Shown one piece after another: positions 1 to 14,100 of a DNA stretch of 64,000 bases. This stretch comes from Sipunculus nudus. Its lineage: Eukaryota; Annelida; Sipuncula; Golfingiida; Sipunculidae. The notes beneath the pieces are model-generated. The model had not been told where the DNA came from and ran no database searches. It saw only the letters and a program-made list of their open reading frames with translations. A program made the position numbers and the translations under genes. Where the stretch lies: NCBI GenBank assembly GCA_026874595.1, contig CM049318.1:27616956-27680955 (forward strand), given 5' to 3'. How positions within the stretch are numbered: the stretch's first letter is position 1; every line of letters begins with the position of its first letter.

Positions 1-181
1 TATCCTCCAATTACTACTTCGTACGTTGGGCTGTTGCGCTCCTGCCCTGGAACCTGAGACAAGGCGATGTGGCCGTCGTTACAAGCTTGGATACTAAAGG
101 TAAAGTAGTTCCTGTTCGGGAACGCCCACAGGAAGCGGTATTCATACACTTCTGGAGTGTGCAGGAAGTATGTGTTGCCTT
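1..181 (-). CDS. Exon e41: start of domain D23, cut by the window edge
   Basis: Encodes EGNTYFLHTPEVYEYRFLW, FTFSIQACNDGHIALSQV (first cysteine) and YEVVIGG, where the window ends. Phase 1 in (acceptor TTTGTAG). The open frame continues off the left edge, so the array goes on beyond this window. Confidence 0.9.
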
Positions 182-3100
182 CTACAAAAATAAGGTAAAT
201 TTCAGTGAACAAGTCAGAAGGCCCCTTAAATGTTGATAATACACAATAATGTGTTGATCACCATCACCCCCCCCCCCCCAAGGCCTTTACAATACTGCTA
301 CATAACACATTTTGCAGGTACACCATAGCCCACTGTGTTTAGTAAATAGTACTTTGTTCTAGATTTCTCATGTGTGCAAGTGGGTCAGAAATACATTAAA
401 GTTTAACCTGAGAACCTGTTTGGGGACATGAATGAACAGAGTCGAGCCAATTTTTTTTATTTGTATTTTTTGGGGGGGGGGGGGGGGGGGGGGAGTTCAG
501 GAAAATAAGGTTTTTTTAAATGTTCTTTAAGCAGCCTTAAAATCCATGAAATTGTGTGCTGTAAAAAAAAACCTATTTGGACTTTTTTTTATTATACAAG
601 AAAAAGAAAAAATCTGATCACTGATGTTTGTTGAATAATATTTCATCACCTGTGATTTATATTGTAAAATAACCTTATTAATTAAAGACTACACATCAGG
701 TGATCATTCAAAACATATTAGTCATTTTTATATATTAATTAAAAGTAGTCACATACCACCGAGCATCTCGTTGAAGAACCATTCACCATCACTATTAAAA
801 CCATTGGAGACTGCGATGGAATTGACTGCTTCTGGATTTGGATCTCGCCACCAAAGGAAACGATTTGATCCATAAATGGCACCGCGGCCGACTTCAATGA
901 GACCGTTTTTCCAGCCAACCCAGAACGTGCGTGGTTCCGTGGGGCTCAGAATATCGGGTGTCTCAGCTGTGTGTAGATGGTTACCCATGACACTTTCCTT
1001 AATTACTGATTGAGTATTGTGCCATCCTCCTATGACAATTTCGTACGTATATGAGTTGAACACACCGGGATGTTCTGAGAGCGCGATGTGGGCATCACTT
1101 CCTGCACGCAAGGTGAACGAGAAGTAGTCATGCCCTGTCACTGATATCCAGAAGTTGTTGTATGTGTACTCAGTCGGTGCCTTGTAGTGGGTTGATTTCA
1201 CTGAAATGACAGGATTTTTTATTATTGCAAATAATAATAAAAAAATCTAAAAATAATGCAACAATATATGAATCTGAAGCCAACACTAATATAAGGGCAA
1301 CCACAGTATACTTAACACAGGCATGTATGGATCTCATTCAAAGAATCCACTTATTGGACATGAGACAAAATATTAAAGATTAACCAGTTTCTATTTTGAA
1401 GTAATAAAACCATCTGAATTTTACATGGTTTTAGTAATTTTTTTTAAACTTCCCTGACTTTTTCCCTGATTGGAAAAGAGGACACTTTTTACACCTGATT
1501 TCAAGAAATCACCTGGATGGTTTGGACTCTGCTTAAGAAAGAAATTTTAGAATTATTTTGCATGACAGGCATCATATACTAATATATTTTTATGGGGGAA
1601 ATAAGAAGTACATAATTAGCATGATGTAGGTCTGTTACACTTAGTACTTAATGATAAATGAAAATAATTAATTATATTTTATAATTACCCTGGTTTTTCT
1701 GGACCTGCCACTGTCCAATGACTTCCCTTGTAGTGGAAAGCGAGACACCTGTAACAGCGGAATAGTCTGAAACGCGCCAGTCCATAAAGTGGGCAGGGCC
1801 AACCCTGCTGCCTTTACCGACATGGATTGTGTTTTCGTCCCAGCTGATCCAAAACTGCCTATATTCCGTGCAGCTCAGGATTCCCGTTGTCACTGCACTG
1901 GCGACCTCTACTGGATTTTGTGGACGTCTATCCCGGATTACTGACCTCTCATTGTCCTGATTGCCTAGGATGATCTCGTACGCTGCTGTACCAAGACCAC
2001 CTGTGGCTGCCAGTCCGATGTATGCACTCCTGCACGCTCGCACCTTGAACTTGAACCAATAGTGTACCGGAATCATGTTGAACATTGTGTAGTCATAGTA
2101 ACTGGGAGTGATCATGACATATGTATCAGCTGGAAGGAAAAGAAATAAAACATTAAATTTAGGAATCATCACCACTGAAGAGAAATTGTAACATCTTGGG
2201 TAAACTATGGATTAAAACATTTGATACAAAGATCATTTGTTACAAAGTTACAAATTAATAAATGTTAAAGGGATTTTATTTTACACTGCTTATATATATA
2301 TCTTAATAGTCATCAGCTGAATCCTTTATTTACTACTCATAAAATATACAGCAACAGTGGGGGGATTCATTTTTGAGGTACTCAAAAATTTAAATAAGGC
2401 ATTGCTGTAAACATGTGTGGTTTTTAAAAGACAGCTAGTCGCTGCATACTTTGCAGGGAGTAGACCTCAAATGTAGCAACTCCATGATCGGAGCCGACAC
2501 CAATCCAATTGACAGCTCGGGGCGGATCAGCATCATCCTGCCACTGCACAATCATCCCGACACCGGGTCTGACACCACGTCCGAGTTGTACGTTACCAGT
2601 GAACCAGCTGACCCAGAACGGCCGCATCTCATTACAGTTCAGAATCTGAGGAGTGTCCACTTCTATCTCAGGGTTATCAACATTCTGCTTCTCACTGCGT
2701 ACTGCTGTCCTGTAAAACAAAACAAGTACATATACAGGCAATGGTCACCTTTAAGTTATTACAGTTGAGTGCCAAAAGCTTTGGGGGGCAAGCTTCTCAA
2801 GGGTAAAGGGAGGCCAGGCTTTACAGGGCTAGCCATAGTTTTCACGCCTTGCCCTGGTGACAACATTGGCCAAAAGTAATTAATTAGGGTCACCCATTGC
2901 TGGGCATGAACACCTGACTGCAGATGTAACTGAAAAATTTATTTGAAAAATTTATTTACTTGAAACATATTTTGAAAAAACAAATACATTTTAGGTTCCT
3001 CATTTGTAATGTCAGAAAAACAAATTTAATGTGGAAAAACGGCATTCTGAAAACTGGCGCTTTACTGTAGTAAAACCAAAGTCGAACTGTGACTCACCAA

Positions 3101-5120
3101 TAAAATTCTTGCTAGCGGAACTTTTCCATAACCATGCGCTTTATGAGTTGTGATTGTTTGCTGTGTTTTGGTCCAAGAAGCAAGTTTTGCTGGTTTGGTC
3201 ATAGACAATAAAATATAAGCCTGAGGCCCTGACAGGAAACTCAGGGTAAAGATATGGTAAAACCTGTGCATTTTTTATTTGAAATATAAAAGAATGTGAT
3301 CCATCTTGTTTATATAATGGCTCAAAAAACCCAGTGTCATTTGGTCACCACCAGGTGGCACTAGTAAGGTGCAAAAAGTCATAGATTTAAACTTTAAACT
3401 GACCTAATGTTATCATACATTGGCATTCAGATACTTTTATATCAGTCTACCTGACAATGACCTGACAAAGTTTATTGTATACTGTTTTTGACACAAAGAT
3501 ATTATGTACAAACCTCATGTTGTTACGTATTCCAATAGCGATCTCGTATGTATTGTGGTCAGTGACAGCGTACTGCTCCGACAGTGCGATGTACACGTCG
3601 TGGCAAGCTCGAACTTTGAAGACAAACTGGATGTCTTCATCTGCTGTCCTCCATAATGTCTTGTAGTTTGGGTATTTGTCTTGTGTGACAACATGCATGG
3701 AGGGGGCTGAAAGAATAATAAACTGCACAGTTAAAATGCTAAAAAGCACTCAAAGAGCGCATACCCCCACTAGCTCCTAGATTCACATTAGGACCCATCC
3801 GAGAATATAACCAATTGATATCTCTTCTTCAATGGGACATGGTCCACTGTTTTGCAAAATTTAAAAGAAATTCACAGAAAATATTTCGAGATATGGTATG
3901 GGAAATCTGTCCCAAAATTTAAATGATCTGCTCAAAAATATTCTACAAACATAATCCCCACCGATTGGCGGAGGAAATTAAAGGCTAATTGCCTCCAGCA
4001 GGAGGTTATGTGTTAATCCCTGTTTGTGTGTGTTTGCAACATAATTAACACAACCATGAATCTTATGAAATTTTCAGTGCATCTCAGGAATAGGCCAATG
4101 ATGAATTGATTAGATTTTTGTGGGGATCTGGCATGTGATATGTGTTTGGTAACGTCTTCATTCACAAAATGTACAGTCATTTCTAGATGCATGAAGGAAC
4201 CTCAGAATATGGGCCATATAAGTGAATGCAAATACTGTTTTTGGAGCATCACACATATGGTGGAGGCTTGCATTCTTTAGAATGCAGATATATAGTTTAA
4301 TTATATTATATATTAACATACTATAATATATTATATATTAACATACTCATTTCATCTTGTATTTTTCAATGTGTCAGAGAATTTTTTAGATAAAATTACC
4401 AAATTTGTTCTTTATTTTCAATTTTGTTAATAAAATGTGAATTTTGAAACTCGGCAGACAAGATCCTAATATATATTTATGTGAGTATCACCTACCATAG
4501 TCTTGGCTGAACTCCCATACGCCACCCTGACTGTTTGGTCCAGTGTACACTCCAACAGACGTGACAGCATGAGGGCTGCCATCTTGCCAAGAGATCATTT
4601 CGTCATCGAATGGCTTCCCACGACCAAGACGGATATTGCTGTTGTCCCATGAGATCCAGAAAGGTCGCAGCACGTTGCAAGACAAGAGGGGCGGGGTGTT
4701 TTCATCATGCTGATCGGGTGAGTTTATATTTCTCTTGATGATTACCTCACTGTTCCCGTTAGCACCTTTAATATTCAAGCATGAAGCTGACTTTTTTTTA
4801 AATGAAGGACAGGTCTGTGGCCTGTAGGTGGCGCTGGCTTATGAATGAGGATGAATGTAACTACACAATAAGAATTATATTATTATCAAATCTGGATTTT
4901 TATCTCAGGACTCTCACATGGCTCCTGAAGATATAGGACAAATTTTACAGAGCACTGAGACATTAATATAGGAGCTAGTTTATAATAATTTACAACCAAA
5001 AAATATAGGAAATATATTGGATTTTGCACTGTTCAATAATGGCTTACACAGTAACTTAACATGTCGATCTGTTCTCTAGGAAGCTTCATAAGGTCTGTTT
5101 AATTGGTTTTTATCTTTAAA

Positions 5121-5187
<67 letters not shown>

Positions 5188-8100
5188 TTGTAATGCATCA
5201 CATACAAAGTTACAAGCACATTGCCAAAAGAGAGCTGAACGTTTATATAGGTCTATACTCTATACAACAATGTTTATTCAGTACATTAGAAACATCTGTG
5301 AAGTGAAAAATATTTAGGAAAATATAGAACATTATGACCTAAATGCAGGAAAACATAGGAAATGTTAGAAAATATTTTAATAGAAAAATATAGAACATAT
5401 ACAAGTCAGTGGGACCTATGGTATATGCATGAGCCTTGGAATAATCCAGAAGTCACTACTTGTAGTTAGAAAGTAAATATCTTGGGTTTTATTGAGATAA
5501 CACCATTTAATCTATGAGGCACTGGTGGGATCTTAAAACAAGACCTTCCTTTATGTGGTCCGAGGCCTTAACCACTTGGTTGCATCCTAGGCCTTGTGTG
5601 CTGTAAACATAAGCTGCCTTTCAAAATTACGACTTTTTCTTAGTCAATAAATTTAGTCAAATATACTAAGTGTATGATTATATACTTTTTTGTACACCAA
5701 CTCCTGAGTCACCCAACTCCTCTTCTAATGTCAATGAAAAACTGGTTTGTTAGCCAGGTGTCTCTTTTTGACAGAAAAAGCTTGATGTATGACCTTCATA
5801 TGGAAAAACAAACTGCCACAAATATGACAAGGAATTTGGTTTTATGAGACTTCTTCTGGGCAGGGCACAAATATAAAATTTTGCCATATCGGAAACATAA
5901 AACTGACTCGTGAGGTCCCACATTTAAGTGTTAGCTTGGAATATGATATCGCAGAATAGTCAGTTTTTAGTTCATGATAGCTGTTAAATCCACTCACCGA
6001 TGACTACTTCGTATGCGCGTCCTGATGTGTTGCCAGGGAACTCAGGTAAGATGATATGGACATCTTCACACGTTTGCACCTTAAACGCAAACCATGGAAC
6101 ACTTGATGTCATCCATGTCTGGATTTCTCCTGAGGAGGCCGGTGTTGTCGCAGTGTAACTCTTTCCTGACACAAAATATAGCATCCCATACTGAATGATC
6201 TATTATGAATATTAATGGGAACCACCATTATCCAGGCAGTGATTATGGCAAACAAGAATTCATATTATGTGACCTATGGTGCATTATGACATAAAAGCAT
6301 TATTTGGTTGTATATAAATATATATGCCCCTTTATCATAATACAGTGGTAAATGCAACAATTTAAGGCAATTATTGATCACTGTAGATGTTAAAGTTTCT
6401 TAAACATCTGTCATAAAAAAGACAAGAATATCATATGTAAGTAAATCAACAGCAGAAAATAAAAATTTTGGTTTCAAGTTTCATTTCAATAATGTGCATG
6501 TCTGATAAATTGGAAAAATGACAACCCATAAGTTGGTAGATCCATTCAATAATATACAAACAATTTTTATGCACTATATTTGACCGAATTTGTATGTTTA
6601 ACTTTTGTCTGATGAGGTCTATACAAGGATTCTTTCATTATATTCCAGGAAACATGCTCAAAACCCTGGTTTTCAAGGACTTTCCAGGCTTCGATTTTGA
6701 AATGGCAATGTTTTAGAACTTCTCAGGAAATCAAGATGTGCATATACCCTGATTATAAAACAATGCCCCATCATTTGATTTTAGTAATGTTCTTATCATT
6801 TAAGCATTAAGCCTATTTAATTTATCCGACTGACAGGTTTATATTCACATTTTCTTATAAAAACAAAAACTGACCTTGTGGCTGGGTGAACTCCCAGACT
6901 CCAGTTTGACCTTCCGTTGCAATGGAGATAGCATTGATAGGCCTAGGATTGTCATAGCGGTAATACATAATAATTCGACTTCCAGGGAACCCTCCACGAC
7001 CGACCTCGATTATTCCGTTATCCCAGGAGATCCAGAAGTAGTTGAAGGTTGTGGCTGACAATATATTTGGCGTGGGTTCTGATGCGACCTCTGAGCCATC
7101 GTATTCTCGTCGAATGGCTGACCTGGTATTACCCCAGCCTCCGAGGACAACCTCGTAAGCCTCAGTTTGGTACACTCCTTTGTACCTGGCCAGTACGATA
7201 TGGGCGTCTGCCCCAGCCTTGATACGCATAACGATAGACGTCTGACTGCGGACTGACCTCCATGCCAACTCATAGTTGTACCTGTCCATAGTGTAGAAAC
7301 GTGCCGTTTTACCTGCAAAAAGATCAGTTGGGGAATAAAATTAGTAGTCTAAGATAGATATGCACCCTACTCTATTTAACTATAAATCTGACCAGGCTGA
7401 GAAGATTGACTCCATATATAAACTGCATGGATCTACAAAGACTGCTCACACACATACACATGGAAAGAAAACATTATAGTAGCATTTTCTTTCAAACTAC
7501 AATAACGTCAATGGTAACATTAGGACAGTATTAATGTGTGACAATTATTTGTTTCTTTTGATACAATGAAAAAAAAACTAAACTCTGCTGATCAAACTAT
7601 ATCTTTAACAAATGGTTTCTTCAAAAATGCAAAATGTGAGATAATCTGAAGGTGAAAGAACAGTAGAAAGTTCAGGCATCAACCACGGCTGTAAACCTAG
7701 TTAATCAGACTGCATGAGAAATAATGCTGATTTAAAAACTTTATTTTCATCTTTGGAGTGAAGATTAGACCGATCCAGTTTAAAGCAGCACAAAAAAAGA
7801 CACTCTACGGCTGTGAGCCTCAAGTTCTTTTAAACTTTTCACCACACATCTTGGCAATAACTGGATCAAAGTTTTTATAGTCAGTCCCACCAGGAGGTGT
7901 TAATTTGTTTTTGGTTATAATTATGAAATGCTAATACAGGGGAACCAATTGCCTTGTGACCACCCTAAAAATGCGACCACCCTTCAATTACAACCACTTC
8001 GGTTACTTTTGGTGATGGTGGGGTTCCACTGTATTTCTGTGCAGTCTGTTTCAATGGCTGAACATTAAATGGACTCTGATAACCGAAAATTTGATTCAAC

Positions 8101-11100
8101 TTACTAGAATGTATACTCTGCACCTTTCTCAGGGATCGTAGTACTCTGAAAATTTCATCTTACCAACAGAAAGGCATTAATGCAGATTTACCTTACCGTG
8201 GAAAAATTGCAATTCGGCTACAGACACATCCTACCATCATATCAAACGTTAAGTCACACTTCACTTAATGTAAACCTGATATTGTCATCTTCCATGCCAT
8301 CCTAAATGTACAGTTGCATGCCAAAAAAAACTGAATCTTTTCAATAGAAACACTGTATGTGTAGTGAAGAAATGCCTAAATGCCTGAAAAGTATATGAAA
8401 TTATAAACTTTTTAAAGGAAAATATAGAAAGTCTGTGGAACACCACCTGCATTTTTTGTGTCATCTTTGTTACCACTTAATCAGCTTATATTGTGGAAAA
8501 GATCTTAGTGTTCACCTTTCCAACAGACTGGCACAAAATGAGAAATGCCTTTCCGTGCACCTGTTTGCCTTTCTGAGACAGGCAGAAAGGTGCTATTATG
8601 ACCCCTGTTTCTAGACAATTTCTCATGAAGTGACAGTACAGAATAGTATATTTTAGTTGATGATGTATTTTATAATATTTATGGTACCTAAGTACTACCA
8701 TAACCCAAACATTGTTGGTTATAAAAATGGTCTGCCTCCATTCACTAAAATTAAAATATTGTAAGAAAAGTAGACTTGTTTTCTCAGATTTTAAATTAAC
8801 TGTTTTACAAAAAAAATTGCAGAGGTGCTGATTTTGTGATAAATAACTGCCACAGTATCTGGTTGGGTCACTGATATGTAAATTTTAAAAATAAACACAC
8901 TTTAAAATAATATCTCCAAACACTGTTTGGTGCCTATTGTGTGGGACAGGCTATAAGATGATCAATCAATAACCTGATGTCCAAATTTCAGTTATGCACC
9001 ATATAGCAAAAAGGACTCTTTATTATATGTATATGCATACATAAAATTATGATATCAGCAATTAAAAACACGAGGAAGATTATGTACATGTCATCTTGTC
9101 ATCATTTATTACATTATTGTATTCAACTAGACTTGTTCTGTACCTTGCAGGATATCAAACTGAAATTCTCCAGCTATGCTGCGTGACAGAGCACTGACAC
9201 CAAACGTAATGCCATCAGTAAACAAGGAGTCAGCTTCCTGGTATTCAAGTATCACGTTGTCGCTGATGTTGGTGCTCTGACCAAGCTGAAATTATATACA
9301 TAAACTAAAATCGAACAATTTAAAATTTGAAAGTATCCACGATGAATTTTTCATTTTTGACTGAACACAGGCCTGACTGAAGGTGTAATGAAATTTTATT
9401 TAGCATGCTCATCTATAATGGTGATAGAGCTGATAATTAATATTATTTGCATTTGGTTATTTTATAAATAACTTTACTGATTAAATTTACTGGGGGCAGA
9501 TGTTATTGACTTAAGCAGTGATTGCTTGTTTTACTATGCAGGGAAGGATAGACCAAATTTATGAACTGCAGACTGATATAGGCAAAACCACATTCCTTCA
9601 ATTTTGTGCCCTGAGCATGTCAAATTAAGAGTAAAAAGCTGATTGGTTAGCTCTTTGCATGCATAATTAATCATACAGATGAAGACTGGTCAATAAATTG
9701 TGGTACACCAGAACCTCAATTTTCCAAATATTCAATGACCAAAATTTAAATTGAGATCGTATATTTTATTTAAGCATATTTCAATACTCATATATACAAT
9801 GTATCAGTAATCATAACATAGCTGAAATCCTCTTAACATTTTTTGAGACCATAATCACAAGTGTATGATATCTCAATGACTGTGAGGATAAAGACATGGT
9901 TCCCAGCATTTTACAAGAGGATTACCTAACACAAACATTGGTACAGTAAGCACCATATATCCAAATACCATTTACCCTAAAATCATTCATCTGATATAAA
10001 ACAAGAGACCCAGGGGTCTAATGTTCACTCTGTGAATTACTGTGCAATTTGGCAAGTGATTAAAAAATAAATGAATGTGAAAATACCATTCATTCCTTTC
10101 CAAGTAAACATTGTCCTATTGCACAAGGTAGGTTGCGTCACCTATATGGTTTATGAGAAAACTTTCCAAGATGACTGCACATGCCAAATTTCAGACCAAT
10201 ACTCCTGAGATATGAGCAATTTTCACCAAAAGCAAATGTATGAATGGACACCACAGGAAAATTATTGCAGATGGCGCCACCAGTCTTGTTTACGAGATTG
10301 AGGTGACGAAGATCTATGGACATGCACAATTTCAACCCAATACACTGAACAAACACTAAGACGATCAGATGGCAAATGCAAAGTTGGACACTCCGCAAAA
10401 AGTAGTGTAGGTGGCGCCACCTGTCTGGTTAACGAGAAAACTTTCCTAGATGGATAGACATGACAAATTTCAGATCAATACATTGAACCACTTCTGAGAT
10501 ATGAGCAATTTTCACCCACAGCAAATGTACCAGGGATGCCATGGGAAAACAATTGCAGATGGCATCATCAGTCTTGAGTGTAAGTCTGGGGAGTCCAAGA
10601 TCTATGAATATGCAAAATTTCAGCTAAATATGTTGAACCACTCCTGAGATTGAGGGTTGTTATATAAAAGAAACCCAGGTTTGTACTGCACAGAAAGGTT
10701 CTCCATCATTGTTACCTACAACTACATAGGTGAGGGAACAAGTATGCCAGGTTTTGGAAAGATCAGTCCAAGGGTCCTAGAGGAGACTCTGTTTTTGTGG
10801 ATTATAACAAATAAATACTTAATGACATATTTTGGATAAAAGCAGAAAACATTACAGCCTGCTGAAAGTAGCTAAACAACTGGCACCACCTGGAGGTCAA
10901 AATCATTAAGCAGTCACATGATCAATATTCCTGTGAAATTCGAAACTGAAGGCTGCAGCAGTTCCTAAGATATTTGGTAACAGACAATACATCATGTATA
11001 GAAACACATCAAGTTCCGTAGATATGCCATCTTGAAAATCACTTGACTGAATTTATACTCAAATTATTCCTCTTCCTCTAAGGAACTGTTGACTATGACA

Positions 11101-14100
11101 TAAAAGCCAAAGTATTTATACTTTATGACATATCTTGGAAAAAGCAGTAAAGACCATTACAACCTGTAGAAAGTAGGTAAACACAGGTAGCGCCACCTGC
11201 AGGTCAAATTATTTAGCAGTCACATGATGCAGTTCCTAAGATAGTTAGTAATAGACAATACATCATTTATAAAAACACATCAAGCTGTCAAATTTTGCAA
11301 TCGACACAGTTCCATATAGACGCCATCTTGAAAATGAATTGACTGAATTTATACTAGAATTATTCCACTTCCTCTAAGGAACTGTTGACTATCATATGAA
11401 GGCCAAAATATTATTACTTTATGACTTATCTTGAAAGAAGTGGAAAGGAACATTTTGTCCCACAGAAAGTAGGTCAACACAGCTGGCGCCACCTGGAGGT
11501 CAAAATCATCTGGCAGTCACATGATCAATATTCCTGTGAAATTTGAAACTGAAGGCTGCAGCAGTTCCGAAAATATTTGGTAACAGACAATACATCCTGT
11601 ATGGAATCACATCAAGTTGCTAAATTTTGCAACCCACACAATTTGAAGTTCTGTAGAGACGTCATCTTGAAAATGACTTGACTGAATTTATACTCAAATT
11701 ATTCCCCTTCCTCCAAGGAACTGTTGGCTAAGATATGAAGGCCAAAATTTCAATACTTTGTGACTTATCTTGGAAGAAGTGGAAAAGACCATTTTTTCCC
11801 GCAGAAAGTAGGTCAACACAGCTAGCGCCATCTGGAGGTCAAAATCATCTGGCAGTCATATGATCAATATTCCTGTGAAATTTGAAACTGAAGGCTGCAG
11901 CAGTTTCTAAGATATTTGGTAACAGACATTACATCATGTATAGAAACACATCAAGCTGTCATATTTTGCGATCGACAGAATTTGAAGTTCCGTAGAGACG
12001 CCATCTTGAATATGACTTGACTGAATTTATACTCAAATTATTCCCCTTCCTCTAAGGAACTGTTGGCTATGATATGACGGCCAAAATTTCAATACTTTGT
12101 GACTTATCTTGGAAGAAGTGGAAAAGACCATTTTTTCCCGCAGAAAGTAGGTCAACACAGCTAGCGCCATCTGGAGGTCAAAATCATCTGGCAGTCATAT
12201 GATCAATATTCCTGTGAAATTTGAAACTGAAGGCTGCAGCAGTTTCTAAGATATTTGGTAACAGACATTACATCATGTATAGAAACACATCAAGCTGTCA
12301 TATTTTGCGAACGACAGAATTTGAAGTTCCGTAGAGACGCCATCTTGAATATGACTTGACGGAATTTATACTCAAATTATTCCCCTTCCTCTAAGGAACT
12401 GTTGACTATGATATGAAGGCCAAAATTTCAATACTTTGTGACTTATCTTGGAAGAAGTGGAAAAGACCATTTTTTCCAGCAGAAAGTAGGTCAACACAGG
12501 TGGCGCCACCTGGAGGTCAAAATCATCTGGCAGTCACATGATCAATATTCCTGTGAAATTTGAAACTGAAGGCTGCAGCAGTTTCTAAGATATTTGGTAA
12601 CAGACAATACATCATGTATAGAAACACATCAAGCTGTCATATTTTGCGATCGACAGAATATGAAGTTCTGTAGAGACGCCATCTTGAATATGACTTGACT
12701 GAATTTATACTCAAATTATTCCCCTTCCTCTAAGGAACTGTTGGCTATGATATGACGGCCAAAATTTCAATACTTTGTGACTTATCTTGGAAGAAGTGGA
12801 AAAGACCATTTTTTCCCGCAGAAAGTAGGTCAACACAGCTAGCGCCATCTGGAGGTCAAAATCATCTGGCAGTCATATGATCAATATTCCTGTGAAATTT
12901 GAAACTGAAGGCTGCAGCAGTTTCTAAGATATTTGGTAACAGACATTACATCATGTATAGAAACACATCAAGCTGTCATATTTTGCGATCGACAGAATTT
13001 GAAGTTCCGTAGAGACGCCATCTTGAATATGACTTGACTGAATTTATACTCAAATTATTCCCCTTCCTCTAAGGAACTGTTGACTATGATATGAAGGCCA
13101 AAATTTCAATACTTTGTGACTTATCTTGGAAGAAGTGGAAAAGACCATTTTTTCCCGCAGAAAGTAGGTCAACACAGGTGGCGCCACCCGGAGGTCAAAA
13201 TCATCTGGCAGTCACATGATCAATATTCCTGTGAAATTTGAAACTGAAGGCTGCAGCAGTTTCTAAGATATTTGGTAACAGACAATACATCATGTATAGA
13301 AACACATCAAGCTGTCATATTTTGCGATCGACAGAATATGAAGTTCTGTAGAGACGCCATCTTGAATATGACTTGACTGAATTTATACTCAAATTATTCC
13401 CCTTCCTCTAAGGAACTGTTGGCTATGATATGACGGCCAAAATTTCAATACTTTGTGACTTATCTTGGAAGAAGTGGAAAAGACCATTTTTTCCCGCAGA
13501 AAGTAGGTCAACACAGCTAGCGCCATCTGGAGGTCAAAATCATCTGGCAGTCATATGATCAATATTCCTGTGAAATTTGAAACTGAAGGCTGCAGCAGTT
13601 TCTAAGATATTTGGTAACAGACATTACATCATGTATAGAAACACATCAAGCTGTCATATTTTGCGATCGACAGAATTTGAAGTTCCGTAGAGACGCCATC
13701 TTGAATATGACTTGACTGAATTTATACTCAAATTATTCCCCTTCCTCTAAGGAACTGTTGACTATGATATGAAGGCCAAAATTTCAATACTTTGTGACTT
13801 ATCTTGGAAGAAGTGGAAAAGACCATTTTTTCCCGCAGAAAGTAGGTCAACACAGGTGGCGCCACCTGGAGGTCAAAATCATCTGGCAGTCACATGATCA
13901 ATATTCCTGTGAAATTTGAAACTGAAGGCTGCAGCAGTTTCTAAGATATTTGGTAACAGACAATACATCATGTATAGAAACACATCAAGCTGTCATATTT
14001 TGCGATCGACAGAATTTGAAGTTCCGTAGAGACGCCATCTTGAATATGACTTGACTGAATTTATACTCAAATTATTCCCCTTCCTCTAAGGAACTGTTGA

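Noticed and set aside
2451-2768. Plus-strand open frame of 105 codons
   Set aside because: It is antisense to e38 and has no recognisable domain; the minus frame carries the family motifs and exact splice sites. The same holds for plus frames over e7, e11, e20 and e22.
5103-5306. Plus-strand frame rich in Ile/Tyr
   Set aside because: It is a read-through of the (TA)n microsatellite.
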